DNA from: Faecalibacterium prausnitzii
GTDB taxonomy: Bacteria; Bacillota; Clostridia; Oscillospirales; Ruminococcaceae
NCBI RefSeq assembly: GCF_003287495.1
Contig: NZ_PRLE01000007.1
Coordinates: 1-64,000, forward strand
Length of the DNA: 64,000 nt
Direction: 5' to 3'
Positions 31,918 to 40,996 of this stretch are shown here, piece by piece. The first letter of the stretch is position 1. Each line of letters opens with the position of its first letter. The notes below the pieces were generated by a model. It did no database searches and was not told the origin of the DNA. It worked only from the letters and a program-made list of their open reading frames with translations. Both the position numbers and the translations under genes were made by a program.

Positions 31918-31933
31918 ACAGAGAAATTACGGA

Positions 31934-33328
31934 TTACTTGCTCTGGATGTACTCGTCGATGGCCTTGGCGGCGGCCTTGCCGGCACCCATGGCCTTGATG
32001 ACGGTAGCGGCGCCGGTCACGGCGTCACCGCCAGCGTACACACCCTCGCGGCTGGTCTTGCCCTCATCGCCCTCGGTGACGATGCAGCCATGCTTGTTGG
32101 TCTCCAGGCCCGGGGTGGTGGAGCGGATGAGCGGGTTGGGGCTGGTGCCCAGGCTCATGATGACGGTATCCACATCCATGGTGAACTCGCTGCCCTTTTT
32201 CTCAATGGGGCGGCGGCGGCCGGAAGCGTCCGGCTCACCCAGTTCCATCTCGATGCAGGTAATGGCCTTGACAAAACCGTCCTCATCAGGCAGGATCTCC
32301 ACAGGGTTGCAAAGGGTCTTGAAGATGATGCCCTCCTCCTCGGCGTGCTCAACCTCCTCCTTGCGGGCGGGCAGCTCGGCCATGCCGCGGCGGTAGACGA
32401 TGTAGACCGTCTCAGCACCCAGGCGCAGAGCGCTGCGGGCAGCGTCCATGGCCACATTGCCGCCCCCAACAACGGCCACTTTCTTGCCGGTGCGGATGGG
32501 GGTCTTGCTGGTGGGCAGGTAGGCTTTCATCAGGTTGGAACGGGTGAGGAACTCATTGGCGGAGTACACGCCTTTGAGGCTCTCGCCGGGGATGCCCATA
32601 AAGCGGGGCAGGCCGGCACCGGAGCCTACAAAAACGGCCTCATAGCCGTACTCGCCCATCAGCTCGTCGATGGTGAGCACCTTGCCGATGACCATATTGC
32701 ACTCAAAATCCACGCCCATCTTCTTCAGGCCGTCGATCTCCTGCTGGACAATGGCCTTGGGCAGACGGAACTCAGGGATGCCGTACATCAGCACGCCGCC
32801 GGCCACATGCAGGGCCTCGTACACGGTGACTTTATAGCCCAGCTTGGCCAGATCGCCTGCAGCGGTCAGACCGGCAGGACCGGCGCCGATGATGGCGACT
32901 TTGTGGCCGTTGGACGCGGGAACGATGGGAGCGGTGTGGACATTCTCGCGGTGCCAGTCGGCCACAAAGCGCTCCAGACGGCCGATGCCGACGGGCTCGT
33001 TCTTGATGCCGCGGGTGCACTTGCCCTCGCACTGGCTCTCCTGCGGGCAGACACGGCCGCAGACGGCAGGCAGGGAAGAGGAGCGGTTGATGACCTGATA
33101 AGCGGCCTCAAAATCGCCCTCTGCCACATGGCCGATGAATTCCGGGATATCAATGCCGACGGGGCAGCCCGTCTGGCAGGGTTTGTTTTTGCAGTGGACG
33201 CAGCGCTTGGCCTCGTTGACAGCCATCTCAGCGGTGTAGCCCAGTGCCACTTCCTCAAAGTTCTTGTTGCGGACGTTGGGGTCCTGGGTGGGCATGGGGC
33301 ATTTCTTCGGGTCCATATTGAAAGCCAT
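31934..33328 (-). CDS. gltA: NfnB-type large subunit of ferredoxin:NADP oxidoreductase (glutamate synthase small-subunit family)
   Basis: The protein has 464 residues. The N-terminal segment carries the cysteine-rich [4Fe-4S] part: CVHCKNKPCQTGCPVGIDIP and CGRVCPQESQCEGKC. A first FAD Rossmann motif is IIGAGPAGLTAAGDLA and an NADPH motif is VVGGGNVAMDAARSA, with GGDAVTGAATVIKAMGAGK closing the FAD site. It pairs with the gene ending 1 bp before its start, the NfnA/dihydroorotate dehydrogenase electron transfer-like subunit. Together they form NfnAB, which transfers electrons between NADH, ferredoxin and NADP. The same family was earlier annotated as glutamate synthase gltA or sulfide dehydrogenase. 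Confidence 0.9.
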   Translation of the reverse strand: MAFNMDPKKCPMPTQDPNVRNKNFEEVALGYTAEMAVNEAKRCVHCKNKPCQTGCPVGIDIPEFIGHVAEGDFEAAYQVINRSSSLPAVCGRVCPQESQCEGKCTRGIKNEPVGIGRLERFVADWHRENVHTAPIVPASNGHKVAIIGAGPAGLTAAGDLAKLGYKVTVYEALHVAGGVLMYGIPEFRLPKAIVQQEIDGLKKMGVDFECNMVIGKVLTIDELMGEYGYEAVFVGSGAGLPRFMGIPGESLKGVYSANEFLTRSNLMKAYLPTSKTPIRTGKKVAVVGGGNVAMDAARSALRLGAETVYIVYRRGMAELPARKEEVEHAEEEGIIFKTLCNPVEILPDEDGFVKAITCIEMELGEPDASGRRRPIEKKGSEFTMDVDTVIMSLGTSPNPLIRSTTPGLETNKHGCIVTEGDEGKTSREGVYAGGDAVTGAATVIKAMGAGKAAAKAIDEYIQSK

Positions 33329-33329
33329 C

Positions 33330-34172
33330 TTATTTTACCTCCTGATTCAGCAGATTGCAGGCTGCTTCGCGGGCGCGGGCCTCAAAGGGGCGGTACATGG
33401 TGCCGCGGGCCATTGCCTCGTCAAAATCCACGAGGTCGCCGTCAAAGTCGGGGCCGTCCACGCAGGCAAACTTGGTCTGGCCGCCCACGGTCAGGCGGCA
33501 GCCGCCGCACATGCCGGTGCCGTCGATCATAATGGGGTTCATGGAGACGATGCTCTTCAGGCCATGCTTCTGGCAGGTCTTGACCACAAACTTCATCATG
33601 ATGAGCGGGCCGATGGTGATGACCAGATCATACTGGTTGCCGGCGGCCACCAGCTCGTCCAGGGCAGCAGTGACCACACCCTTGGTGCCGTAGCTGCCGT
33701 CGTCGGTCATCACGCGCAGCTCGTCGCTGCAGGCCTTGAACTCGTCCTCGAGGATGAGCAGGTCTTTGCTGCGGAAACCGACCACGCTGTGCACCACGCA
33801 GCCCTGCTCGTGCAGTTCACGGGCGATGGGCAGAGCGATGGCACAGCCCACGCCGCCGCCGACCACGCAGACCTTTTTCAGGCCCTCCACCTCTGTGGCG
33901 CGGCCCAGGGGGCCCACAAAATCGTGGACGCTCTCGCCCACCTTGAGGCTGTTCAGCTCCATGGTGGTGCCGCCCACGATCTGGAAAATGATATCCACAG
34001 TGCCTGCCTCGCGGTCATAACCGGCCACGGTCAGGGGGATGCGCTCGCTGTCCTCAAACGGGCGCACAATGATAAACTGGCCCGGCTTTGCTTTTTTGGC
34101 AATGAGCGGGGCTTCAATGACCATCTTTGTCACGGTGGGGTTCAGCGCGACTTTCTCAGTGATCTTATACAT
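33330..34172 (-). CDS. NfnA-type FAD/[2Fe-2S] subunit of ferredoxin:NADP oxidoreductase
   Basis: The protein has 280 residues. ATG 34172 follows aaggag, so the open frame upstream to 34310 is leader. FAD-binding motif is RIPLTVAGYDREAG, the NAD-binding loop is VVGGGVGCAIALPIA, and the C-terminal [2Fe-2S] site is GTGMCGGCRLTVGGQTKFACVDGPDFDG. The layout is that of dihydroorotate dehydrogenase electron transfer (PyrK-like) proteins. It is the first gene of the nfnAB operon, 1 bp before nfnB. Confidence 0.9.
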   Translation of the reverse strand: MYKITEKVALNPTVTKMVIEAPLIAKKAKPGQFIIVRPFEDSERIPLTVAGYDREAGTVDIIFQIVGGTTMELNSLKVGESVHDFVGPLGRATEVEGLKKVCVVGGGVGCAIALPIARELHEQGCVVHSVVGFRSKDLLILEDEFKACSDELRVMTDDGSYGTKGVVTAALDELVAAGNQYDLVITIGPLIMMKFVVKTCQKHGLKSIVSMNPIMIDGTGMCGGCRLTVGGQTKFACVDGPDFDGDLVDFDEAMARGTMYRPFEARAREAACNLLNQEVK

Positions 34173-34281
34173 TGCGTTTGCTCCTTTTTCTGGCAAGATC
34201 TCAGTGCATGAAAACGCGTCTGCCCTGCCCGCACGGCAGGCTACAGACGCGGAATCCTTCAGGCAACAATTTGACAAAATA

Positions 34282-34310
34282 ATTATAACGGTTTTAGGAT
34301 GGAATTGCAA
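34282..34310 (-). promoter_or_regulatory. Promoter of nfnAB
   Basis: Minus-strand TTGCAA (34305-34310) and TATAAT (34282-34287) with a 17-bp spacer. The leader is about 100 nt. Confidence 0.75.
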
Positions 34311-34381
34311 TTAAATTCTCTTCGTGTCAGCGGCGGCAAACTTGACCAAACAAAAAAATTGAAAAAAATGCAAATTTGTGG

Positions 34382-34410
34382 TTGACAATGACCCCGGGGT
34401 GCGGTATAAT
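34382..34410 (+). promoter_or_regulatory. Consensus promoter of the tRNA cluster
   Basis: Perfect TTGACA (34382-34387) and TATAAT (34405-34410) with a 17-bp spacer, 47 bp before the first tRNA. Confidence 0.9.
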
Positions 34411-34456
34411 AATCGACGTCGCCGGGAGCAACACCCCGGGACGCCACATGGAGTAT

Positions 34457-34532
34457 GCGGCCGTAGCTCATCTGGTAGAGCGCCACCTTGCCAAGGTGGA
34501 GGTAGCGAGTTCGAGCCTCGTCGGCCGCTCCA
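34457..34532 (+). tRNA. tRNA-Gly (GCC), copy 1
   Basis: Acceptor GCGGCCG / CGGCCGC. Anticodon loop TTGCCAA on stem CCACC/GGTGG gives GCC. The T arm has GTTCGAGCC. CCA is encoded (34530-34532). Confidence 0.96.
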
Positions 34533-34539
34533 TTATTGT

Positions 34540-34615
34540 GGAAGTTTAGCTCAGCTGGGAGAGCATCTGCCTTACAAGCAGAGGGTCAGCGGTTCGAGCC
34601 CGTTAACTTCCACCA
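34540..34615 (+). tRNA. tRNA-Val (TAC)
   Basis: Acceptor GGAAGTT / AACTTCC. Anticodon loop CTTACAA gives TAC. GGTTCGAGCC lies in the T arm. CCA is encoded. Confidence 0.96.
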
Positions 34616-34618
34616 TGT

Positions 34619-34695
34619 GGCCCGGTAGCTCAGTTGGTTAGAGCACCAGCCTGTCACGCTGGGGGTCGTCGGTTCGAGCCCGATCCGGGTCGCTA
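34619..34695 (+). tRNA. tRNA-Asp (GTC)
   Basis: Acceptor GGCCCGG / CCGGGTC (one G-U pair). Anticodon loop CTGTCAC gives GTC. The 3' end is encoded as CTA rather than CCA, so the tail must be added or repaired by nucleotidyltransferase. Confidence 0.95.
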
Positions 34696-34779
34696 CATTT
34701 GAGGCGAAAGCTTCTACCTACTTTGAACTTGTTTCAGGGCGTCAGAAATGACGGGTGCAAGGGTAAATGCACCGATTAT

Positions 34780-34855
34780 GCGGCCGTAGCTCATCTGGTA
34801 GAGCGCCACCTTGCCAAGGTGGAGGTAGCGAGTTCGAGCCTCGTCGGCCGCTCCA
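34780..34855 (+). tRNA. tRNA-Gly (GCC), copy 2
   Basis: It is identical over all 76 bases to the copy at 34457-34532, including CCA. It lies 84 bp after tRNA-Asp, and a terminator follows. Confidence 0.96.
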
Positions 34856-34860
34856 ACACG

Positions 34861-34903
34861 AAGCCATCATCAATGCGTATTGCAAAGATGATGGCTTTTT
34901 TGT
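34861..34903 (+). terminator. Terminator of the tRNA cluster
   Basis: Arms aagccatcatc / gatgatggctt (11 bp) followed by TTTTTG. Confidence 0.92.
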
Positions 34904-34934
34904 TTGATTCTCGGAGTGGGAAAGTTTGCAGATG

Positions 34935-34963
34935 TTGACAGAATCTGCGAATGCCCTTATACT
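34935..34963 (+). promoter_or_regulatory. Promoter of the ABC exporter operon
   Basis: TTGACA (34935-34940) and TATACT (34958-34963), 17-bp spacer. The leader is about 80 nt. Confidence 0.85.
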
Positions 34964-35051
34964 GGCATCGTTCGGTTTTGAAAAGCATATAGGGCGGCTC
35001 GCCTTTGTGCGCGTTTTTGCTGATGGATAGGAAAAGGAGGGAAACGTTGCA

Positions 35052-36836
35052 GTGATCTTTGGCAAGTACATCAACCGCTACTACCTCAAGAATGCTCCGG
35101 TGCTTCTGCTGGGCCTGGCGGCACTGCTGACGGTAGACTACATCCAGCTTTTGATCCCCCGGCTTTACCGGCTGGTGATCAACGGGGTCAACATGGGGCA
35201 GGTGGTCGTGGACGGGCAGACTGTGGCTTTTGGCAAAGAGGTGCTGTTCCAGCACATCTGCCTGCCGATGATCTACATTATTATATTGATGGTGCTGGGC
35301 CGCTTTTTGTGGCGCGTCTGCTTCTTTGGCAGTGCCGTGCGGGTCACGGCAGATCTGCGGGAGCGGATGTTTGACCACAGCCGCCAGCTCTCCCAGCAAT
35401 ATTATCAGGTCAACAAGGTGGGCAACCTGATGAGCCTGTACACCAACGACCTGGATACCATCCAGGAGTGCTTTGGCGATGGCGTGCTCATGTTTTTTGA
35501 CGCCCTGACCCTTGGCCTGCTGGCCCTTTATAAAATGTGGAACATGGATCACCAGCTCACGCTGTTGGCCCTGATCCCGGCGCTGCTGATGCTGGCCATT
35601 GGCACCGTGATGGGCAAGACGATGACCAAGACCTGGGAGAAGCGCCAGCAGGCTTTCTCCGACCTCTCAGACTTCGCGCAGGAGAATTTCTCCGGCATCG
35701 CGGTCATCAAGGCCTTTGTCAAGGAACTGAAAGAGCTGATCGCGTTCCGGAAGCTCAACAAGGAAAACGAGAAGATCAACGTGGAGTATACCCGCATCTC
35801 GGTGCTGCTGGAGATCATGGTCACCCTGCTTGTGGAGTCGGTCATCTGCGTGATCCTGGGTTTTGGCGGCTATCTTGTCTACGTCGGGCAGTTCAACGCG
35901 GGCCAGCTGGTGGAGTACATCGGTTACTTTGAGGCCATCGTCTGGCCCATCATGGCCGTGGCCATGCTCATTGAAAAATCCTCCCGTGGCAAGGCGTCCC
36001 TCAACCGCATCACCGAGCTGCTGGATGCCCCCATTGATGTGGCTGACCGTCCCGGCGTGCCGGATCTGGCCAATGTGCAGGGCGGCGTGGAATTCCGGGA
36101 CCTGACGTTCCGCTACCCGGACGGCGAGTTCGATGTGCTCAAAAACATCAGCTTCACGATCCAGCCCGGCGAGAGAGTGGGCATCGTGGGCAAGACGGGC
36201 GCGGGCAAGACCGCTCTGGTAGACCTGCTGCTTCGCACCTACAACGTGCCGGACGGCACCCTGTTTGTGGATGGAAAAGACGTCAACACCGTTTCCATCC
36301 ACTCGGTGCGCAACGCCTGCGCCTATGTCCCGCAGGACAACTTCCTCTTCTCGGACACCATCGCCCATAACATCGGGTTCGGTGTGGATGACGCTACCCG
36401 GGAGGACATTGACCGTGCTGCCGCGCTGGCGGACGTCCGTGACAACATCGTGGACTTTAAAGACGGTTATGAGACCGTGCTGGGCGAGCGCGGTGTGACC
36501 GTTTCCGGCGGCCAGAAGCAGCGCATCTCCATTGCCCGCGCCCTGCTCAAGAACGCGCCCATCCTGATTCTGGACGATTCCGTCTCGGCCGTGGACACTC
36601 GCACCGAGAAGATCATTCTGGACAACCTCAAGGCCAGCCGGGCAGGGAAGACCACCCTCCTCATTGCCCACCGCATTTCCACGGTGGAGGGGCTGGACAA
36701 GATCATCTTCCTTGAGGATGGCCGGGTGGAGGCCGTGGGCCCCCACGACAGCCTGTATGCTTCCTGCCCCGAGTATCGCCGGATGGTGGACCTCCAGCGG
36801 CTGGAAGATGAGGTAGGAGGTGACAGCAATGGCTAA
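35052..36836 (+). CDS. ABC exporter half-transporter, subunit 1 (BmrC-like, degenerate Walker B)
   Basis: The protein has 594 residues with a GTG start, aaggaggg upstream. Six transmembrane helices fill residues about 15-310. In the ATPase domain Walker A is VGKTGAGKTAL (about 377-387), the signature is VSGGQKQRISIARAL and the Walker B strand reads ILILDDSVSAVD, with Asp where the catalytic Glu should be. That is the usual mark of the inactive site in heterodimeric exporters. It overlaps subunit 2 by 8 bp. It probably exports drugs, lipids or peptides. Confidence 0.92.
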   Translation: MIFGKYINRYYLKNAPVLLLGLAALLTVDYIQLLIPRLYRLVINGVNMGQVVVDGQTVAFGKEVLFQHICLPMIYIIILMVLGRFLWRVCFFGSAVRVTADLRERMFDHSRQLSQQYYQVNKVGNLMSLYTNDLDTIQECFGDGVLMFFDALTLGLLALYKMWNMDHQLTLLALIPALLMLAIGTVMGKTMTKTWEKRQQAFSDLSDFAQENFSGIAVIKAFVKELKELIAFRKLNKENEKINVEYTRISVLLEIMVTLLVESVICVILGFGGYLVYVGQFNAGQLVEYIGYFEAIVWPIMAVAMLIEKSSRGKASLNRITELLDAPIDVADRPGVPDLANVQGGVEFRDLTFRYPDGEFDVLKNISFTIQPGERVGIVGKTGAGKTALVDLLLRTYNVPDGTLFVDGKDVNTVSIHSVRNACAYVPQDNFLFSDTIAHNIGFGVDDATREDIDRAAALADVRDNIVDFKDGYETVLGERGVTVSGGQKQRISIARALLKNAPILILDDSVSAVDTRTEKIILDNLKASRAGKTTLLIAHRISTVEGLDKIIFLEDGRVEAVGPHDSLYASCPEYRRMVDLQRLEDEVGGDSNG

Positions 36837-38715
36837 TGTGAATCCGCTTCTGCTGGTGGGAGCCGTTATTGGTGTGGTCACGGCCCTGCTGGTGTTTGCC
36901 TACGCCTCCGTCAAGGACAAAAAAGGATCCATGGGCTTTGAACGGAATATGGCCGATGGCGAGATCGTCCGCCGTCTGGTCCAGTACGCCAAGCCCTATG
37001 GCGGAAAATTCATCATTGTGGGCTTTCTGGTCCTCTTCTCCATCAGTTACGATATTGCGTCTCCTCTCATCGTGGGCTATATTGAAGAGCTGGTGGTAGG
37101 GGACTTTACCCTCGACCATCTGTTTGCCTCGGTGGCGGTCTATGCGGGCGTGCTCGTCTTCTCGATGCTGAGCACCTATTTCCAGGCCGTCATCCTCCAG
37201 AAAGTGGGGCAGCGCATCATTTCCGACCTGCGCGAAGACCTGTTTACCCACATCGAGTCACTGGCTCACGAACAGCTCAATGAGATCCCGGTGGGCAAGC
37301 TGGTCACCCGCGTGACCAACGACACCAATGCCATCTCGATGATGTTTACAAACTTGCTGGTCAACCTGACCAAGAACGCGTTCGTCATTCTGGGCATTCT
37401 GGTGGCGATGCTCTGCCTCAACTATGAGCTGACCCTGATGGTGCTCTGCTTTGTGCCGTTCATCGTCATCTTCACGGTCATCTTCCGCAAGTTCTCCCGT
37501 CGGGCTTACCGCAAGGTGAAAGATGCCACGACCGACATCAATACCTATCTTTCCGAGAACCTCTCTGGCATCAAAGTGACCCAGATCTTTGGCCGGGAAG
37601 ACGAGAAGATGACCGAGTTCCGCCAGAAGAGCCAGACTCTGGCCCGGGCGAACCAGGAGCAGATCTTCGTTTTTGGCGTGTTCCGCCCGCTGGTGTATAT
37701 GCTTTATATCAGTTCCATTCTCTGCCTGTTCTATCTGGGCGGCATGGGCCACCTGACGGGGGCCACGTTCCTGGGGCAGAGCATTTCGTCCGGCACCATC
37801 GTCACGTTCTACATGTACATCTCCAAGTTCTTTACGCCGATCCAGAACCTGGCGGAGCAATTCAACTGGCTGCAGTCGGCCTTTGCGTCGTCGGAGAAAG
37901 TTTTCTCCATCATGGACATTGAGCCCAAGATGCAGGATGCCCCGGACGCCATCGAGCTGGAGGACATCAAGGGCGAGATCGAATTCAAGGATGTCTGGTT
38001 CAGCTATATCCCCGGCGAGTGGGTGCTGCAGGGCGTTTCGTTCCATGTGAACCCCCGCCAGACCGTTGCATTCGTGGGCTCCACGGGCTCCGGCAAGAGC
38101 ACGATCCTCTCCCTCATCTGCCGCAACTATGAGTTCCAGAGAGGTGAGATTTTGATTGATGGCATCGACATCCGCAAGATCAAAATTTCCTGCCTGCGGA
38201 AGCACTTCGGCCAGATGCTGCAGGATGTTTTCCTCTTCTCAGGTACCATCCGCTCCAATATTGTCCTGCGGGAGGAGAACATCCCGGATGAAGAAATTAT
38301 GGAGGTCTGCCGCTATGTCAACGCGGACCACTTCATCAACAAGCTGGACCATGGGCTGGACGAGGAAGTCCGGGAGCGGGGCAACAACTTCTCGGCAGGC
38401 CAGCGCCAGCTGCTCAGTTTTGCCCGCACCATCCTGCACAAGCCCAGCGTGATGATCCTGGACGAGGCCACCGCCAACATCGACACCGAGACCGAGCTGC
38501 TGATCCAGGATTCGCTGGAAAAGATGCGCTCGGTGGGCACTATGCTCATTGTGGCTCACCGCCTGTCCACCATTCAGCACGCGGACAACATCATTGTGCT
38601 CTCGCACGGCAAAATTCTGGAGCAGGGCACTCACCAGAAGCTGCTGGCCCGGCACGGGCGGTATTACCAGCTCTACACGCTGCAATACCACAAAGAGCAG
38701 CTGAATTCGCAATAA
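36829..38715 (+). CDS. ABC exporter half-transporter, subunit 2 (BmrD-like, catalytic)
   Basis: The protein has 628 residues. ATG 36829 follows aggagg inside the end of subunit 1. An extra N-terminal helix (PLLLVGAVIGVVTALLVFAY) precedes the six-helix core. Walker A is GSTGSGKST (about 419-427) and Walker B is VMILDEATANID with the catalytic Glu. The signature NFSAGQRQLLSFART has Ala in place of the usual second Gly. Deviant signature here plus the Asp in subunit 1 together define one degenerate and one active site. Confidence 0.93.
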   Translation: MANVNPLLLVGAVIGVVTALLVFAYASVKDKKGSMGFERNMADGEIVRRLVQYAKPYGGKFIIVGFLVLFSISYDIASPLIVGYIEELVVGDFTLDHLFASVAVYAGVLVFSMLSTYFQAVILQKVGQRIISDLREDLFTHIESLAHEQLNEIPVGKLVTRVTNDTNAISMMFTNLLVNLTKNAFVILGILVAMLCLNYELTLMVLCFVPFIVIFTVIFRKFSRRAYRKVKDATTDINTYLSENLSGIKVTQIFGREDEKMTEFRQKSQTLARANQEQIFVFGVFRPLVYMLYISSILCLFYLGGMGHLTGATFLGQSISSGTIVTFYMYISKFFTPIQNLAEQFNWLQSAFASSEKVFSIMDIEPKMQDAPDAIELEDIKGEIEFKDVWFSYIPGEWVLQGVSFHVNPRQTVAFVGSTGSGKSTILSLICRNYEFQRGEILIDGIDIRKIKISCLRKHFGQMLQDVFLFSGTIRSNIVLREENIPDEEIMEVCRYVNADHFINKLDHGLDEEVRERGNNFSAGQRQLLSFARTILHKPSVMILDEATANIDTETELLIQDSLEKMRSVGTMLIVAHRLSTIQHADNIIVLSHGKILEQGTHQKLLARHGRYYQLYTLQYHKEQLNSQ

Positions 38716-38730
38716 AGGAAATCAAAAGAC

Positions 38731-38776
38731 AAAACGCTCCCGCATTGGGCCAAGACCCTTTGCAGGAGCGTTTTTT
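38731..38776. terminator. Terminator of the ABC operon
   Basis: Arms aaacgctcc / ggagcgttt with additional inner pairing, then TTTTTT on plus. On minus, T-rich sequence follows too, so it can also serve the AEC gene. Confidence 0.88.
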
Positions 38777-38791
38777 GAGAACATTTTCGTT

Positions 38792-39721
38792 TTACGCCAT
38801 CGTGAGCACCAGCGCGCACAGCGGCAGGGTAAGGATGCTGAGCAGGGTGGTGAGTACAACGCACCCGGCGGCAAACTGCTCATCGTGGCCGAACTGCACC
38901 GCAAACACCGAGGTGATGGCAGCAGCGGGGCAGCACTCGAGCAGCAGCACGACCTGTGCGGCCATCCCGAAGCGGAACAGCCCCAGCAGAGCAAAGGCCC
39001 CAAGGCAGAGGGCTGGGATGACCAGCATCCGCACGGCGGCCAGTTTCCAGATGGGGCGGCTGCAGACGATGCTCTTTAAATCGCCCGCTGCGATCAGCAT
39101 TCCGGTGATGAGCATGGAAAGAGGGGTGTTCATGGCACCCAGCAGGGAGATGGGCTGGGCCAGCAGGGCGGGGATGGGGATTTGCAGGAGGTAAATGGCC
39201 AGGCCAACCAGGACAGCGTAAATGGCCGGGGTGTGGGCCAGGCTCTTCACCACGGCTTTGGGGTCAGAGCTGCCGCTGACCATGCTGTAGCCCAGCGTCC
39301 AGAGCAGGACGTTGAACACCGTGACATAGGCGCTGGCGTAAAGCAGCCCCTCCGAGCCGAACAGGGCCGAGATGAGCGGGAAGCCCATGTAAGCTGCATT
39401 GGAAAAGATGCTGGCGAAGCGGAAGATCGCGGTCCGGCTGTTCTTGCGGCGGGCGGTGAGGGCCAGCGTGAGCACGGTACCCAGTGCAACGGTGAGGATG
39501 CTCAGGCCGAACGCCGCCAGCAGGTTGCGCAGAATTTCAAAGCTGAACTCCATCTGATAGGAGTTTACGATCATGGCCGGGACCACGATGTTGACCAGCA
39601 GATTGGACAGCGGCTGTTTATGTTCCAGCTTCAGGACACCCGTTTTGACAGCCAACGTGCCCACCCCAATGAGCAGAAACAGCACAATGACCTGTTGGGC
39701 GCAGATAAGTGCCAACTCCAT
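38792..39721 (-). CDS. AEC family transporter (second copy)
   Basis: The protein has 309 residues. ATG 39721 has aaggagg upstream. About ten helices are present, starting ALICAQQVIVLFLLIGVGTL then AVKTGVL. The C-terminal half has CCPAAAITSVFAVQFGHDEQ. It shares topology and key positions with the AEC protein at 27957 but is clearly diverged (not a recent copy). It probably carries an organic acid. It is monocistronic and convergent with the ABC operon. Confidence 0.9.
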   Translation of the reverse strand: MELALICAQQVIVLFLLIGVGTLAVKTGVLKLEHKQPLSNLLVNIVVPAMIVNSYQMEFSFEILRNLLAAFGLSILTVALGTVLTLALTARRKNSRTAIFRFASIFSNAAYMGFPLISALFGSEGLLYASAYVTVFNVLLWTLGYSMVSGSSDPKAVVKSLAHTPAIYAVLVGLAIYLLQIPIPALLAQPISLLGAMNTPLSMLITGMLIAAGDLKSIVCSRPIWKLAAVRMLVIPALCLGAFALLGLFRFGMAAQVVLLLECCPAAAITSVFAVQFGHDEQFAAGCVVLTTLLSILTLPLCALVLTMA

Positions 39722-39822
39722 AAAGAATCCTCCTTGCAGTCCAGACAATCAAAAACATTACGAAGAATACAACACGGGTATACCATAGAAAGACTGAAAT
39801 TGCAAGAGGGAGCGCGGTAAAA

Positions 39823-40818
39823 TTACAAAATCACATTTTTAATCAGGAGGGAGACACTGCCGTCCGCATCGTGGAGGAATTCCACGGCCGAATCCTCGGA
39901 AAGCATCTCGGTAGGGATCTTGACCTCAATGCCGTTGGCAGTGTGGATGCTGCGGCTCTCCATCCGGCGGATGCGGGCAGGCGTCACCGTCACGGGCTGG
40001 TCGTGCATGGCGGGTTCCAGCACGTCGCTTTTCTCCACATAGTCATCAAAGGGGACGGCAGCCAGCGGGTAGTCCTCGGCCAGCTGTCTGCGCACCTGCT
40101 CCACAGTGACTTGATTGTCGTTGTCAGAGGCCTGATTGGCGATGAGCATGGCTACCTGTGCCTCGGCGTGGGGCTCGTCGGCATAGCTGTCTTTCACAGC
40201 CTGGGCAGCGGCTTCCTGGATGGCCTGCAGCTTTTTCTTTTCGGGCTCGGCCTGGGTGTACTGGAACACCACTGTGGAGAGGTAAAACTCTTTGTGGCCG
40301 TCGATGTCGTATTTCTTTTCCAGCAGGCGCATGGAGTAATCGGTCAGGTCCACAAGGGCACCCTCCTCCACCTTGCCGCTCTGGGTGGGCAGGCAGGCCC
40401 GCTGCTGGATAATGGAGTTGACGGGGGCTCCGCCCACCTCCTCCGTGTAATGGGTGTAGCCGTTTTTGTAGTTCAGTTTCAGGATCCCCAGCCAGGGCTC
40501 GCCATCCCGGGTGAAATCCACCACGGCCAGGTCTGCCCCGGGGATGGTGGTGTGGGCGTGCATGTAATCAAACAGGACACCCGCGATCCGGCAGGAGAGG
40601 TCCACGAAATCCTTGTTCTGTTCCAGCTCGTTCTGAAACGCGGAGTCGGGCAGGGGACGGCACTGGCGGATGTCATCGCTGGCCAGCAGTTTTTCAATGT
40701 GGTATTGCAGGTACGCCATTTTCTCGGCGGTAGGCTCCATGCAGCTGCCGCTGAGCACCGGGGCGTCCAGTGTGGTGTCCAGCACATGCAGAATGGCCTG
40801 ATGAATGATGATCTCCAT
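39823..40818 (-). CDS. 37-kDa nucleoid-associated protein (NdpA family)
   Basis: The protein has 331 residues. ATG 40818 (MEIIIHQAILHVLD) has gaggg upstream; 40830 is also possible. The NdpA/YejK pattern (PF04245) is visible: IHQAILHVLDTT at the start, LGILKLNYKNGYTHY in the middle, and IEVKIPTEMLSEDSAVEFLHD near the end. In Gammaproteobacteria the family binds DNA in the nucleoid; in Firmicutes the role is less studied. It is monocistronic. Confidence 0.8.
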   Translation of the reverse strand: MEIIIHQAILHVLDTTLDAPVLSGSCMEPTAEKMAYLQYHIEKLLASDDIRQCRPLPDSAFQNELEQNKDFVDLSCRIAGVLFDYMHAHTTIPGADLAVVDFTRDGEPWLGILKLNYKNGYTHYTEEVGGAPVNSIIQQRACLPTQSGKVEEGALVDLTDYSMRLLEKKYDIDGHKEFYLSTVVFQYTQAEPEKKKLQAIQEAAAQAVKDSYADEPHAEAQVAMLIANQASDNDNQVTVEQVRRQLAEDYPLAAVPFDDYVEKSDVLEPAMHDQPVTVTPARIRRMESRSIHTANGIEVKIPTEMLSEDSAVEFLHDADGSVSLLIKNVIL

Positions 40819-40996
40819 AATATCCCTCACGGTTCTCGTTTATTTTGGGCCCCGGGAGCGGGGCAGAAGTTCTCGAAGTGAATTATAACATATCCCGCGC
40901 CCAAAAGCGAGAGCTGGACATCTTGCAACACCACGCTGCAGATGCTATACTGGGCACAGAATGAACTGCGCTACAGCACTGAAAGGGGAAGACAGA

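Noticed and set aside
31775-33532. 585-codon open frame on the plus strand
   Set aside because: It is antisense to the nfnB/gltA gene, whose cofactor motifs are complete. The composition (runs of Gly, His, Gln, Ala) is an artefact of GC-rich codon use.
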